64,000 nucleotides of DNA from Pocillopora verrucosa (GCF_036669915.1 NC_089322.1:11075166-11139165), one strand, 5' to 3'. Positions 33,257 to 51,965 are shown, numbered from the stretch's first letter. Numbers and translations: made by a program. Notes: generated by a model from the letters alone, not told the origin.

Positions 33257-33598
33257 TTTAGTTTTCTCTCTCGCAAACTAGCTCGTGCTTGGACACACAC
33301 TGAAATCCAACGATTTTGTTGTCTAAATTGTGACGCCTTCCGAGTCGTGACGCCGTACTTATCTCGCGGCTCGCGCGCGCTAACGGATCGAAACCCTCCA
33401 ATCAAAATAATTCCGCCCTCTGTTGCCTCTCAGTTTTTGTTCCTTTCACAGCTGTATCTGAGCCAATCGCTTCAAAGAGAATTTTCGTTGGCATACTAAT
33501 TGATCCTCAACAATGGACCTTAATAGGGAGTAAATTCTCCTGTCTAGTCACTCACCTCAGTCTATTTTTGAGAGAAACGGTGATAGATTTCTCTAGAC
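33257..33598. promoter_or_regulatory. divergent H2A/H2B promoter, unit 2
   Basis: Same layout as unit 1. The H2B TATA-like box is one A shorter (CTTAATAGG) and AGTCTTTTG reads AGTTTTTG. Confidence 0.6.
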
Positions 33599-33980
33599 AT
33601 GGCACCAAAAGTTCCCGCGGCCGGAAAAGGCGAGAAGAGAGCAGGGCAAGGCTAAATCAGCCCCGACAGACCCTGGCAAGAAAAAGAAGAGAAGCAAGAG
33701 AAAGGAGAGCTATGCGATCTACATCTACAAAGTGTTGAAACAGGTGCACCCCGACACCGGTATCTCCAGCAAAGCCATGGGTATCATGAACTCGTTTGTC
33801 AACGATGTCTTTGAACGCATCGCGACCGAATCCTCGCGGCTCGCGCACTACAACAAGAAGTCCACCATCAGTTCTCGCGAAATCCAGACCGCCATTAGGT
33901 TACTGTTACCGGGCGAACTCGCAAAACATGCAGTAAGCGAGGGTACAAAAGCAGTCACCAAATATACAAGCAGCAAGTGA
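33599..33980 (+). pseudogene. H2B: histone H2B, unit 2, frame-disrupted in the tail
   Basis: One extra G near codon 16 (GAGCAGGGCAAGG against GAGCAGGCAAGG) makes the gene 382 bases and stops translation soon after. From the tail lysine block to the stop the sequence is normal. Single-base gain in a G run; real mutation or error cannot be separated here. The same change is at the equivalent site in unit 6. Confidence 0.9.
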
Positions 33981-34003
33981 ACTGCCCGACCTCACAAACA
34001 AAC

Positions 34004-34019
34004 GGCTCCTTTAGGAGCC
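34004..34019 (+). terminator. histone stem-loop, H2B unit 2
   Basis: Perfect stem-loop with ACCAC flank. Confidence 0.93.
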
Positions 34020-35081
34020 ACCACATATCATGAAAGTAAATGTCCAACATTGTTGTTCTTTGTGATAAGAATACATGAAAGTCATATATTGTTCATATGT
34101 TGTTCTTTCTTTTTTCTTTCTTTCTTTTTCTTTCTTTCTTTCTTTTTCTTTTTTTTTTCTTTCTTTCTTTCTTTCTTTCTTTCTTTTTTTTTTTTCTTTC
34201 TTTTTTCTTTTTCGAGTCTCTGATTTTTATTCAGTCAAACTCAGTTTCAGTGAACATGTTTTGCTGGTGCGAATGAGTTATTAATCTAGTACAAAAGGCA
34301 GGTGCATGGGGCGTATCCGTTGGTAATAAATAACTTGCTTTGCCAAGTAAGGAACATGAAAAGGTAACAACATTGAATTAAAAGTCGGAACAATTACGAA
34401 CGACTGAAAGCGCGCAATGGTGCCCTCTATGTTTGTCTGGTACAAACAAACACACGCTGTTACCGAACGGTAATAACGTAGAGATTGAGGTAATTGCGCC
34501 TGCTTAAAAAGAGAGGCTGTTCCGCTGTTTTTTTTCTGGTTTTGTTTGTTTGTTTTTGTTTTTTTTGTTTGTTTGTTTGTTTGTTTTTGTCCTTGTTCTT
34601 GTTCTTGTTCTTTTTTTTTTTTTTTTTTTTTGCCAAGTAAGGAACAAGAAAAGACAGCGGGCAATGAATTGTAACGTCGGTACAAATTATACGAACGGCT
34701 AAAAGCGCAAAATGGTGACCTTTATGTTTGTCTAGTTCGAGCAAACTCGCGGAAAACGCATCAAAACAGTTGACCTCCGTCGCTGCTCACTTTCTGTCAA
34801 ATTTTTGTCGCCAATCAAACCGAGAGTCGATCGCTCGAATGTTCTGACAAGATATCTTTTTTTCTACGTCGACATTTTTCCGCAGAGGCGGGTCACCTTT
34901 GGAGACGTGGTCATTGATTTTCTCTGTTGCTTCATGACAACAATAATGCGAGTTTTTCGCTCACGTAACAAAAACCAAGAAAATGAAACAACAACCACAA
35001 CAAAACGAAACGGAACACACACAGAAAAATTAAAGACGTGTAAAAGGAGATGGGCTGCTCATTGACCTTTAGGTTAGTGGT
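34020..35081. repeat. H2B-H3 spacer, unit 2
   Basis: The (TTTC)n tract is strongly interrupted by T runs (34104-34212). Spacer segment copies at 34342-34443 and 34632-34738. Poly-T of 21. Confidence 0.75.
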
Positions 35082-35097
35082 GGCTCCTAAAGGAGCC
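35082..35097 (-). terminator. histone stem-loop, H3 unit 3
   Basis: Perfect stem-loop. Confidence 0.93.
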
Positions 35098-35129
35098 GTT
35101 AGTGTTTGTTTGATGACCAAGCGACTGTA

Positions 35130-36399
<1,270 letters not shown>

Positions 36400-36431
36400 A
36401 GAATCACGGAAACCTCAGAGAACTGATAAAC

Positions 36432-36447
36432 GGCTCCTTTAGGAGCC
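36432..36447 (+). terminator. histone stem-loop, H4 unit 3
   Basis: Perfect stem-loop. Confidence 0.93.
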
Positions 36448-37626
36448 ACCACCTCATGCGAAGTCGTGATCAGCCACAGTGATGGTCAAACCCTGTGTTT
36501 GAACAACGAGTCAAAGGGCGATATTATTCTGCTCTCAACGTTTCTCCTAGTCCTTGTGTTAGCGTTAATGCAGTGTAAAATAGTCTCTCGTTCCAACAGG
36601 GAACTGGGATGGCAGGAAATAGGAAATAGGAAATAGGAAATAGGAAATTGGAGTTTCAAAAGCCACGCAAAGCTGGGTTCAGCGAACGTTCTACTCAAAT
36701 TCTATTACGTTTCCGCAATGGAACCACGCGTGATCGCGTTCACTCAACGTTTCTCCTAGTCCTTGTGTTAGCGTTAATGCAGTGTAAAATAGTCTCTCGT
36801 TCCAACAGGGAACTGGGATGGCAGGAAATAGGAAATAGGAAATAGGAAATAGGAAATAGGAAATAGGAAATAGGAAATAGGAAATAGGAAATAGGAAATA
36901 AAAATGGAGTTTCAAAAGCCATGCAAAGCTGGGTTCAGCGAACGTTCTACTCAAATTCTATTACGTTTCCACGCAATGGACCACGCGTGATCGCACCGTT
37001 CTCCAAGTACGTTAGTTCTGATCATTATGAGAACGCCGACACCACACATTTCGAGTCGCTTGTCTTGCTTTGCAAAATTAGCCCCACCTGGGAAGCAGAA
37101 AAGTACCTCGTTCCTTTTTGAACGGGGATGGCAAGGAATAGAAAAGATTAAAGCGGATTTGCAACAACCACGCAAACTTGGGATCAGCGATCGTACCATT
37201 CAAACTCAAATGCGTTTCTCTGTCTTGATAGGTAGGAAGGCAGTTTATGCAAGTCGCAAATTCCACGCTCCAACAATTGAAAGAGAGAGACAGTAGCGGG
37301 CTGCAAATGTGTCGAGGCATTTTGCAAATCCAAATTACCATCGTCCAACCAAACGAACGAAAACAAAGTCGCCGGCAATGTTTCCAAAAAAAGCAAAGCT
37401 GATTTGAATTGTCTTTCTTGCCTTCTGTTTGATTTGACTTGCTTTTTATTTGTTTAACTAGTTCGGGATCAAAAATGCGGAATGTAAGCGATGGACACTA
37501 GGTGAACTGAAACGATTTGTTTTGATCGATAACAAAGTAAAGACGCGAGCGCTTGTGTGTGCATGTACGAGTGTCAATTGGAGTAAATGGATTTTTCACT
37601 GATCACGACTTTTTTCGAGGTTTGGT
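36448..37626. repeat. H4-H2A spacer, unit 3
   Basis: Three modules. (GGAAATA)n of about 5 and 11 copies, the second ending AAATAAAAATGG instead of AAATTGG. Small indels in module 1 and in the palindrome of module 3. Confidence 0.72.
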
Positions 37627-37642
37627 GGCTCCTAAAGGAGCC
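37627..37642 (-). terminator. histone stem-loop, H2A unit 3
   Basis: Perfect stem-loop. Confidence 0.93.
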
Positions 37643-37661
37643 GTTTTGAAGTTTGATGTTG

Positions 37662-38039
37662 TCAATGGTGCTTCTTCTCGGCCTTCTTGGGTAGCAGCAC
37701 GGCCTGTATGTTGGGAAGAACACCGCCCTGGGCGATCGTTACACCAGCTAGAAGTTTGTTCAATTCCTCGTCGTTTCGGACGGCCAACTGCAGGTGTCTG
37801 GGAATGATTCTGGTCTTCTTGTTGTCACGAGCGGCGTTTCCGGCCAACTCTAGAATTTCAGCACTTAGATACTCGAGCACAGCGGCCAAGTACACGGGAG
37901 CACCCGCCCCGACACGCTCTGCATAGTTTCCTTTGCGAAGGAGTCGGTGGATGCGGCCGACTGGAAACTGAAGACCTGCTCGGCTGGACCTGCTCTTTGC
38001 CTTGGTGCCCGACGCTTTTCCTTTCCCTCGGCCGGTCAT
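37662..38039 (-). CDS. H2A: histone H2A, unit 3
   Basis: Intact, protein identical to unit 1 H2A. Confidence 0.97.
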   Translation of the reverse strand: MTGRGKGKASGTKAKSRSSRAGLQFPVGRIHRLLRKGNYAERVGAGAPVYLAAVLEYLSAEILELAGNAARDNKKTRIIPRHLQLAVRNDEELNKLLAGVTIAQGGVLPNIQAVLLPKKAEKKHH

Positions 38040-38383
38040 TTTAGTTTTCTCTCTCGCAAACTAGCTCGTGCTTGGACACACACTGAAATCCAACGATTTT
38101 GTTGTCTAAATTGTGACGCCTTCCGAGTCGTGACGCCGTACTTATCTCGCGGCTCGCGCGCGCTAACGGATCGAAACCCTCCAATCAAAATAATTCCGCC
38201 CTCTGTTGCCCTCTCAGTCTTTTGTTCCTTTCACAGCTGTATCTGAGCCAATCGCTTCAAAGAGAATTTTCGTTGGCATACTAATTGATCCTCAACAATG
38301 GACCTTAAATAGGGAGTAAATTCTCCTGTCTAGTCACTCACCTCAGTCTATTTTTGAGAGAACGGTGATAGATTTCTCTAGAC
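38040..38383. promoter_or_regulatory. divergent H2A/H2B promoter, unit 3
   Basis: As unit 1 with one extra C (GTTGCCCTCTC). Confidence 0.6.
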
Positions 38384-38768
38384 ATGGCACCAAAAGTTCC
38401 CGCGGCCGGAAAAAGGCGAGAAGAGAGCAGCAGGCAAGGCTAAATCAGCCCCGACAGACCCTGGCAAGAAAAAGAAGAGAAGCAAGAGAAAGGAGAGCTA
38501 TGCGATCTACATCTACAAAGTGTTGAAACAGGTGCACCCCGACACCGGTATCTCCAGCAAAGCCATGGGTATCATGAACTCGTTTGTCAACGATGTCTTT
38601 GAACGCATCGCGACCGAATCCTCGCGGCTCGCGCACTACAACAAGAAGTCCACCATCAGTTCTCGCGAAATCCAGACCGCCATTAGGTTACTGTTACCGG
38701 GCGAACTCGCAAAACATGCAGTAAGCGAGGGTACAAAAGCAGTCACCAAATATACAAGCAGCAAGTGA
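38384..38768 (+). pseudogene. H2B: histone H2B, unit 3, frame-disrupted in the tail
   Basis: An extra A (CGGAAAAAGGCG) shifts the frame at about codon 10, and a CAG triplet is gained shortly after. Total 385 bases. The fold region is normal. The identical pair of changes recurs in unit 7. Confidence 0.9.
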
Positions 38769-38791
38769 ACTGCCCGACCTCACAAACAAAC

Positions 38792-38807
38792 GGCTCCTTT
38801 AGGAGCC
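38792..38807 (+). terminator. histone stem-loop, H2B unit 3
   Basis: Perfect stem-loop. Confidence 0.93.
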
Positions 38808-38891
38808 ACCACATATCATGAAAGTAAATGTCCAACATTGTTGTTCTTTGTGATAAGAATACATGAAAGTCATATATTGTTCATATGTTGT

Positions 38892-38935
<44 letters not shown>

Positions 38936-38938
38936 TTT

Positions 38939-38990
<52 letters not shown>

Positions 38991-39885
38991 TTTTTTTTTT
39001 TTTTCTTTCGAGTCTCTGATTTTTTCAGTCAAACTCAGTTTCAGTGAACATGTTTTGCTGGTGCGAATGAGTTATTAATCTAGTACAAAAGGCAGGTGCA
39101 TGGGGCGTATCCGTTGGTAATAAATAACTTGCTTTGCCAAGTAAGGAACATGAAAAGGTAACAACATTGAATTAAAAGTCGGAACCAATTATACGAACGA
39201 CTGAAAGCGCAATTGGTGCCCTCTATGTTTGTCTGGTACAAACAAACACACGCTGTTACCGAACGGTAATAACGTAGAGATTGAGGTAATTGCGCCTGCT
39301 TAAAAAGAGGCTGTTCCTGCGCTTGTTTGTTTTTCTGGTTTCTTGTTTGTTTGTTTATTTGTTTGTTTGTTTGTTTGTTGTTTGTTTGTCCTTGTTCTTG
39401 TTCTTGTTCTTTTTTTTTTTTTTTTTTTTTTTTTTGTAAGGAACAAGAAAAGACAGCGGCAATGAATTGTAACGTCGGTACAAATTATACGAACGGCTAA
39501 AAGCGCAAAATGGTGACCTTTATGTTTGTCTAGTTCGAGCAAACTCGCGGAAAACGCATCAAAACAGTTGACCTCCGTCGCTGCTCACTTTCTGTCAAAT
39601 TTTTGTCGCCAATCAAACCGAGAGTCGATCGCTCGAATGTTCTGACTGACAAGATATCTTTTTTTCTACGTCGACATTTTTCCGCAGAGGCGGGTCACCT
39701 TTGGAGACGTGGTCATTGATTTTCTCTGTTGCTTCATGACAATAATGCGAGTTTTTCGCTCACGTAACAAAAACCAAGAAAATGAAACAACAACCACAAC
39801 AAAACGAAACGAAACGGAACACACACAGAAAAATTAAAGACGTGTAAAAGGAGATGGGCTGCTCATTGACCTTTAGGTTAGTGGT
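38808..39885. repeat. H2B-H3 spacer, unit 3
   Basis: (TTTC)n at about 38891-39007, poly-T of 26 that removes the GCCAA of segment copy 2, and small gains (CTGACTGACAAG, ACGAAACGAAACGG). Confidence 0.72.
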
Positions 39886-39901
39886 GGCTCCTAAAGGAGC
39901 C
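39886..39901 (-). terminator. histone stem-loop, H3 unit 4
   Basis: Perfect stem-loop. Confidence 0.93.
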
Positions 39902-39933
39902 GTTAGTGTTTGTTTGATGACCAAGCGACTGTA

Positions 39934-42432
<2,499 letters not shown>

Positions 42433-42448
42433 GGCTCCTAAAGGAGCC
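42433..42448 (-). terminator. histone stem-loop, H2A unit 4
   Basis: Stem and loop intact; one base lost from the flank (TTTGGGGCTCC). Confidence 0.9.
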
Positions 42449-42467
42449 GTTTTGAAGTTTGATGTTG

Positions 42468-42840
42468 TCAATGGTGCTTCTTCTCGGCCTTCTTGGGTAG
42501 CAGCACGGCCTGTATGTTGGGAAGAACACCGCCCTGGGCGATCGTTACACCAGCTAGATTGTTCAATTCCTCGTCGTTTCGGACGGCCAACTGCAGGTGT
42601 CTGGGAATGATTCTGGTCTTTTGTGTCACGAGCGGCGTTTCCGGCCAACTCTAGAATTTCAGCACTTAGATACTCGAGCACAGCGGCCAAGTACACGGGA
42701 GCACCCGCCCCGACACGCTCTGCATAGTTTCCTTTGCGAAGGAGTCGGTGGATGCGGCCGACTGGAAACTGAAGACCTGCTCGGCTGGACCTGCTCTTTG
42801 CCTTGGTGCCCGACGCTTTTCCTTTCCCTCGGCCGGTCAT
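42468..42840 (-). pseudogene. H2A: histone H2A, unit 4, frame-disrupted
   Basis: Normal through residue 71 (LAGNAARD). A 2-base loss at the N-K-K codons then shifts the frame, and a further 3-base loss removes a codon in the L-N-K-L-L-A region. 373 rather than 378 bases. Without the shift the a3/docking domain would be normal. Identical changes in unit 8. Confidence 0.9.
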
Positions 42841-43182
42841 TTTAGTTTTCTCTCTCGCAAACTAGCTCGTGCTTGGACACACACTGAAATCCAACGATTT
42901 TGTTGTCTAAATTGTGACGCCTTCCGAGTCGTGACGCCGTACTTATCTCGCGGCTCGCGCGCGCTAACGGATCGAAACCCTCCAATCAAAATAATTCCGC
43001 CCTCTGTTGCCTCTCAGTCTTTTGTTCCTTTCACAGCTGTATCTGAGCCAATCGCTTCAAAGAGAATTTTCGTTGGCATACTAATTGATCCTCAACAATG
43101 GACCTTAAATAGGGAGTAAATTCTCCTGTCTAGTCACTCACCTCAGTCTATTTTTGAGAGAACGGTGATAGATTCTCTAGAC
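42841..43182. promoter_or_regulatory. divergent H2A/H2B promoter, unit 4
   Basis: As unit 1; one T fewer in the H2B leader (GATAGATTCTCTAGAC). Confidence 0.6.
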
Positions 43183-43563
43183 ATGGCACCAAAAGTTCCC
43201 GCGGCCGGAAAAGGCGAGAAGAGAGCAGGCAAGGCTAAATCAGCCCCGACAGACCCTGGCAAGAAAAAGAAGAGAAGCAAGAGAAAGGAGAGCTATGCGA
43301 TCTACATCTACAAAGTGTTGAAACAGGTGCACCCCGACACCGGTATCTCCAGCAAAGCCATGGGTATCATGAACTCGTTTGTCAACGATGTCTTTGAACG
43401 CATCGCGACCGAATCCTCGCGGCTCGCGCACTACAACAAGAAGTCCACCATCAGTTCTCGCGAAATCCAGACCGCCATTAGGTTACTGTTACCGGGCGAA
43501 CTCGCAAAACATGCAGTAAGCGAGGGTACAAAAGCAGTCACCAAATATACAAGCAGCAAGTGA
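43183..43563 (+). CDS. H2B: histone H2B, unit 4
   Basis: Intact 126 residues, identical to unit 1 H2B. The frame is open a few codons upstream only because of the leader deletion; the conserved ATG is used. Confidence 0.97.
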   Translation: MAPKVPAAGKGEKRAGKAKSAPTDPGKKKKRSKRKESYAIYIYKVLKQVHPDTGISSKAMGIMNSFVNDVFERIATESSRLAHYNKKSTISSREIQTAIRLLLPGELAKHAVSEGTKAVTKYTSSK

Positions 43564-43586
43564 ACTGCCCGACCTCACAAACAAAC

Positions 43587-43602
43587 GGCTCCTTTAGGAG
43601 CC
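43587..43602 (+). terminator. histone stem-loop, H2B unit 4
   Basis: Perfect stem-loop. Confidence 0.93.
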
Positions 43603-43709
43603 ACCACATATCATGAAAGTAAATGTCCAACATTGTTGTTCTTTGTGATAAGAATACATGAAAGTCATATATTGTTCATATGTTGTTCTTTCTTTCTTTC
43701 TTTCTTTCT

Positions 43710-43761
<52 letters not shown>

Positions 43762-44194
43762 TTTCTTTCTTTTTTTTTCTTTTTTTTCGAGTCTCTGATT
43801 TTTATTCAGTCAAACTCAGTTTCAGTGAACATGTTTTGCTGGTGCGAATGAGTTATTAATCTAGTACAAAAGGCAGGTGCATGGGGCGTATCCGTTGGTA
43901 ATAAATAACTTGCTTTGCCAAGTAAGGAACATGAAAAGGTAACAACATTGAATTAAAAGTCGGAACCAATTATACGAACGACTGAAAGCGCAATTGGTGC
44001 CCTCTATGTTTGTCTGGTACAAACAAACACACGCTGTTACCGACGGTAATAACGTAGAGATTGAGGTAATTGCGCCTGCTTAAAAAGAGGCTGTTCCTGC
44101 GCTTGTTTGTTTTTTTCTGGTTTCTTGTTTGTTTGTTTATTTGTTTGTTTGTTTGTTTTTGTTTGTTTGTTTGTTTGTCCTTGTTCTTGTTCTT

Positions 44195-44229
<35 letters not shown>

Positions 44230-44664
44230 GAACAAGAAAAGACAGCGGCAATGAATTGTAACGTCGGTACAAATTATACGAACGGCTAAAAGCGCAAAAT
44301 GGTGACCTTTATGTTTGTCTAGTTCGAGCAAACTCGCGGAAAACGCATCAAAACAGTTGACCTCCGTCGCTGCTCACTTTCTGTCAAATTTTTGTCGCCA
44401 ATCAAACCGAGAGTCGATCGCTCGAATGTTCTGACAAGATATCTTTTTTTCTACGTCGACATTTTTCCGCAGAGGCGGGTCACCTTTGGAGACGTGGTCA
44501 TTGATTTTCTCTGTTGCTTCATGACAATAATGCGAGTTTTTCGCTCACGTAACAAAAACCAAGAAAAAAAACAACAACCACAACAAAACGAAACGGAACA
44601 CACACAGAAAAATTAAAGACGTGTAAAAGGAGATGGGCTGCTCATTGACCTTTAGGTTAGTGGT
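43603..44664. repeat. H2B-H3 spacer, unit 4
   Basis: (TTTC)n at about 43687-43787. Poly-T of 28 that swallows the GCCAAG start of segment copy 2. ACCGACGG for ACCGAACGG. CCAAGAAAAAAAAC for CCAAGAAAATGAAAC. Confidence 0.72.
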
Positions 44665-44680
44665 GGCTCCTAAAGGAGCC
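44665..44680 (-). terminator. histone stem-loop, H3 unit 5
   Basis: Perfect stem-loop. Confidence 0.93.
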
Positions 44681-44712
44681 GTTAGTGTTTGTTTGATGAC
44701 CAAGCGACTGTA

Positions 44713-45982
<1,270 letters not shown>

Positions 45983-46014
45983 AGAATCACGGAAACCTCA
46001 GAGAACTGATAAAC

Positions 46015-46030
46015 GGCTCCTTTAGGAGCC
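46015..46030 (+). terminator. histone stem-loop, H4 unit 5
   Basis: Perfect stem-loop. Confidence 0.93.
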
Positions 46031-47201
46031 ACCACCTCATGCGAAAGTCGTGATCAGCCACAGTGATGGTCAAACCCTGTGTTTGAACAACGAGTCAAAG
46101 GGCGATATTATTCTGCTCTCAACGTTTCTCCTAGTCCTTGTGTTAGCGTTAATGCAGTGTAAAATAGTCTCTCGTTCCAACAGGGAACTGGGATGGCAGG
46201 AAATAGGAAATAGGAAATAGGAAATAGGAAATTGGAGGTTTCAAAAGCCACGCAAAGCTGGGTTCAGCGAACGTTCTACTCAAATTCTATTACGTTTCCA
46301 CGCAATGGAACCACGCGTGATCGCGTTCACTCAACGTTTCTCCTAGTCCTTGTGTTAGCGTTAATGCAGTGTAAAATAGTCTCTCGTTCCAACAGGGAAC
46401 TGGGATGGCAGGAAATAGGAAATAGGAAATAGGAAATAGGAAATAGGAAATAGGAAATAGGAAATAGGAAATAGGAAATTGGAGTTTCAAAAGCCATGCA
46501 AAGCTGGGTTCAGCGAACGTTCTACTCAAATTCTATTACGTTTCCACGCAATGGAACCACGCGTGATCGCACCGTTCTCCAAGTACGTTAGTTCTGATCA
46601 TTATGAGAACGCCGACACCACACATTTCGAGTCGCTTGTCTTGCTTTGCAAAATTAGCCCCACCTGGGAAGCAGAAAAGTACCTCGTTCCTTTTTGGAAC
46701 GGGGATGGCAAGGAATAGAAAAGATTAAAGCGGATTTGCAACAACCACGCAAACTTGGGATCAGCGATCGTACCATTCAAACTCAAATGCGTTTCTCTGT
46801 CTTGATAGGTAGGAAGGCAGTTTATGCAAGTCGCAAATTCCACGCTCCAACAATTGAAAGAGAGACAGTAGCGGGCTGCAAATGTGTCGAGGCATTTTGC
46901 AAATCCAAATTACCATCGTCCAACCAAACGAACGAAAACAAAGTCGCCGGCAATGTTTCCAAAAAAAGCAAAGCTGATTTGAATTGTCTTTCTTGCCTTC
47001 TGTTTGATTTGACTTGCTTTTTATTTGTTTAACTAGTTCGGGATCAAAAATGCGGAATGTAAGCGATGGACACTAGGTGAACTGAAACGATTTGTTTTGA
47101 TCGATAACAAAGTAAAGACGCGAGCGCTTGTGTGTGCATGTACGAGTGTCAATTGGAGTAAATGGATTTTTCACTGATCACGACTTTTTTCGAGGTTTGG
47201 T
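46031..47201. repeat. H4-H2A spacer, unit 5
   Basis: Three modules; (GGAAATA)n of about 5 and 10 copies. Confidence 0.72.
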
Positions 47202-47217
47202 GGCTCCTAAAGGAGCC
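47202..47217 (-). terminator. histone stem-loop, H2A unit 5
   Basis: Perfect stem-loop. Confidence 0.93.
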
Positions 47218-47236
47218 GTTTTGAAGTTTGATGTTG

Positions 47237-47614
47237 TCAATGGTGCTTCTTCTCGGCCTTCTTGGGTAGCAGCACGGCCTGTATGTTGGGAAGAACACCG
47301 CCCTGGGCGATCGTTACACCAGCTAGAAGTTTGTTCAATTCCTCGTCGTTTCGGACGGCCAACTGCAGGTGTCTGGGAATGATTCTGGTCTTCTTGTTGT
47401 CACGAGCGGCGTTTCCGGCCAACTCTAGAATTTCAGCACTTAGATACTCGAGCACAGCGGCCAAGTACACGGGAGCACCCGCCCCGACACGCTCTGCATA
47501 GTTTCCTTTGCGAAGGAGTCGGTGGATGCGGCCGACTGGAAACTGAAGACCTGCTCGGCTGGACCTGCTCTTTGCCTTGGTGCCCGACGCTTTTCCTTTC
47601 CCTCGGCCGGTCAT
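47237..47614 (-). CDS. H2A: histone H2A, unit 5
   Basis: Intact, protein identical to unit 1 H2A. Confidence 0.97.
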   Translation of the reverse strand: MTGRGKGKASGTKAKSRSSRAGLQFPVGRIHRLLRKGNYAERVGAGAPVYLAAVLEYLSAEILELAGNAARDNKKTRIIPRHLQLAVRNDEELNKLLAGVTIAQGGVLPNIQAVLLPKKAEKKHH

Positions 47615-47957
47615 TTTAGTTTTCTCTCTCGCAAACTAGCTCGTGCTTGGACACACACTGAAATCCAACGATTTTGTTGTCTAAATTGTGACGCCTTCCG
47701 AGTCGTGACGCCGTACTTATCTCGCGGCTCGCGCGCGCTAACGGATCGAAACCCTCCAATCAAAATAATTCCGCCCTCTGTTGCCTCTCAGTCTTTTGTT
47801 CCTTTCACAGCTGTATCTGAGCCAATCGCTTCAAAGAGAATTTTCGTTGGCATACTAATTGATCCTCAACAATGGACCTTAAATAGGGAGTAAATTCTCC
47901 TGTCTAGTCACTCACCTCAGTCTATTTTTGAGAGAACGGTGATAGATTTCTCTAGAC
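47615..47957. promoter_or_regulatory. divergent H2A/H2B promoter, unit 5
   Basis: Same motifs as unit 1 (GTGACGCC pair, CCAAT, TTAAATAGGG). Confidence 0.62.
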
Positions 47958-48338
47958 ATGGCACCAAAAGTTCCCGCGGCCGGAAAAGGCGAGAAGAGAG
48001 CAGGCAAGGCTAAATCAGCCCCGACAGACCCTGGCAAGAAAAAGAAGAGAAGCAAGAGAAAGGAGAGCTATGCGATCTACATCTACAAAGTGTTGAAACA
48101 GGTGCACCCCGACACCGGTATCTCCAGCAAAGCCATGGGTATCATGAACTCGTTTGTCAACGATGTCTTTGAACGCATCGCGACCGAATCCTCGCGGCTC
48201 GCGCACTACAACAAGAAGTCCACCATCAGTTCTCGCGAAATCCAGACCGCCATTAGGTTACTGTTACCGGGCGAACTCGCAAAACATGCAGTAAGCGAGG
48301 GTACAAAAGCAGTCACCAAATATACAAGCAGCAAGTGA
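47958..48338 (+). CDS. H2B: histone H2B, unit 5
   Basis: Intact, protein identical to unit 1 H2B. Confidence 0.97.
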   Translation: MAPKVPAAGKGEKRAGKAKSAPTDPGKKKKRSKRKESYAIYIYKVLKQVHPDTGISSKAMGIMNSFVNDVFERIATESSRLAHYNKKSTISSREIQTAIRLLLPGELAKHAVSEGTKAVTKYTSSK

Positions 48339-48361
48339 ACTGCCCGACCTCACAAACAAAC

Positions 48362-48377
48362 GGCTCCTTTAGGAGCC
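48362..48377 (+). terminator. histone stem-loop, H2B unit 5
   Basis: Perfect stem-loop. Confidence 0.93.
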
Positions 48378-48461
48378 ACCACATATCATGAAAGTAAATG
48401 TCCAACATTGTTGTTCTTTGTGATAAGAATACATGAAAGTCATATATTGTTCATATGTTGT

Positions 48462-48541
<80 letters not shown>

Positions 48542-49418
48542 TTCTTTTCTTTTTCGAGTCTCTGATTTTTATTCAGTCAAACTCAGTTTCAGTGAACATG
48601 TTTTGCTGGTGCGAATGAGTTATTAATCTAGTACAAAAGGCAGGTGCATGGGGCGTATCCGTTGGTAATAAATAACTTGCTTTGCCAAGTAAGGAACATG
48701 AAAAGGTAACAACATTGAATTAAAAGTCGGAACCAATTATACGAACGACTGAAAGCGCAATTGGTGCCCTCTATGTTTGTCTGGTACAAACAAACACACG
48801 CTGTTACCGAACGGTAATAACGTAGAGATTGAGGTAATTGCGCCTGCTTAAAAAGAGGCTGTTCCTGCGCTTGTTTGTTTTTCTGGTTTCTTGTTTGTTT
48901 GTTTATTTGTTTGTTTGTTTGTTTGTTTGTTTGTTTGTCCTTGTTCTTGTTCTTTTTTTTTTTTTTTTTTTTGCCAAGTAAGGAACAAGAAAAGACAGCG
49001 GCAATGAATTGTAACGTCGGTACAAATTATACGAACGGCTAAAAGCGCAAAATGGTGACCTTTATGTTTGTCTAGTTCGAGCAAACTCGCGGAAAACGCA
49101 TCAAAACAGTTGACCTCCGTCGCTGCTCACTTTCTGTCAAATTTTTGTCGCCAATCAAACCGAGAGTCGATCGCTCGAATGTTCTGACAAGATATCTTTT
49201 TTTCTACGTCGACATTTTTCCGCAGAGGCGGGTCACCTTTGGAGACGTGGTCATTGATTTTCTCTGTTGCTTCATGACAATAATGCGAGTTTTTCGCTCA
49301 CGTAACAAAAACCAAGAAAATGAAACAACAACCACAACAAAACGAAACGGAACACACACAGAAAAATTAAAGACGTGTAAAAGGAGATGGGCTGCTCATT
49401 GACCTTTAGGTTAGTGGT
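48378..49418. repeat. H2B-H3 spacer, unit 5
   Basis: Long, nearly pure (TTTC)n (about 48461-48553). One fewer CTTGTT unit than the unit 1 spacer. From 48973 on it coincides with the unit 1 spacer from 29851. Confidence 0.75.
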
Positions 49419-49434
49419 GGCTCCTAAAGGAGCC
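49419..49434 (-). terminator. histone stem-loop, H3 unit 6
   Basis: Copy of the unit 2 stem-loop. Confidence 0.93.
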
Positions 49435-49466
49435 GTTAGTGTTTGTTTGATGACCAAGCGACTGTA

Positions 49467-50737
<1,271 letters not shown>

Positions 50738-50769
50738 AGAATCACGGAAACCTCAGAGAACTGATAAAC

Positions 50770-50785
50770 GGCTCCTTTAGGAGCC
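50770..50785 (+). terminator. histone stem-loop, H4 unit 6
   Basis: Perfect stem-loop. Confidence 0.93.
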
Positions 50786-51965
50786 ACCACCTCATGCGAA
50801 AGTCGTGATCAGCCACAGTGATGGTCAAACCCTGTGTTTGAACAACGAGTCAAAGGGCGATATTATTCTGCTCTCAACGTTTCTCCTAGTCCTTGTGTTA
50901 GCGTTAATGCAGTGTAAAATAGTCTCTCGTTCCAACAGGGAACTGGGATGGAGGAAATAGGAAATAGGAAATAGGAAATAGGAAATTGGAGTTTCAAAAG
51001 CCACGCAAGCTGGGTTCAGCGAACGTTCTACTCAAATTCTATTACGTTTCCACGCAATGGAACCACGCGTGATCGCGTTCACTCAACGTTTCTCCTAGTC
51101 CTTGTGTTAGCGTTAATGCAGTGTAAAATAGTCTCTCGTTCCAACAGGGAACTGGGATGGCAGGAAATAGGAAATAGGAAATAGGAAATAGGAAATAGGA
51201 AATAGGAAATAGGAAATAGGAAATAGGAAATAGGAAATAGGAAATTGGAGTTTCAAAAGCCATGCAAAGCTGGGTTCAGCGAACGTTCTACTCAAATTCT
51301 ATTACGTTTCCACGCAATGGAACCACGCGTGATCGCACCGTTCTCCAAGTACGTTAGTTCTGATCATTATGAGAACGCCGACACCACACATTTCGAGTCG
51401 CTTGTCTTGCTTTGCAAAATTAGCCCCACCTGGGAAGCAGAAAAGTACCTCGTTCCTTTTTGGAACGGGGATGGCAAGGAATAGAAAAGATTAAAGCGGA
51501 TTTGCAACAACCACGCAAACTTGGGATCAGCGATCGTACCATTCAAACTCAAATGCGTTTCTCTGTCTTGATAGGTAGGAAGGCAGTTTATGCAAGTCGC
51601 AAATTCCACGCTCCAACAATTGAAAGAGAGACAGTAGCGGGCTGCAAATGTGTCGAGGCATTTTGCAAATCCAAATTACCATCGTCCAACCAAACGAACG
51701 AAAACAAAAGTCGCCGGCAATGTTTCCAAAAAAAGCAAAGCTGATTTGAATTGTCTTTCTTGCCTTCTGTTTGATTTGACTTGCTTTTTATTTGTTTAAC
51801 TAGTTCGGGATCAAAAATGCGGAATGTAAGCGATGGACACTAGGTGAACTGAAACGATTTGTTTTGATCGATAACAAAGTAAAGACGCGAGCGCTTGTGT
51901 GTGCATGTACGAGTGTCAATTGGAGTAAATGGATTTTTCACTGATCACGACTTTTTTCGAGGTTT
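50786..51965. repeat. H4-H2A spacer, unit 6
   Basis: Copy of the unit 2 spacer, including GGATGGAGG and the 12-copy (GGAAATA)n tract. Confidence 0.75.

Noticed and set aside
38799-39047. Lys/Glu- or Phe/Leu/Ser-rich ORFs after H2B
   Set aside because: Translations of the TTTC tract; no coding evidence.
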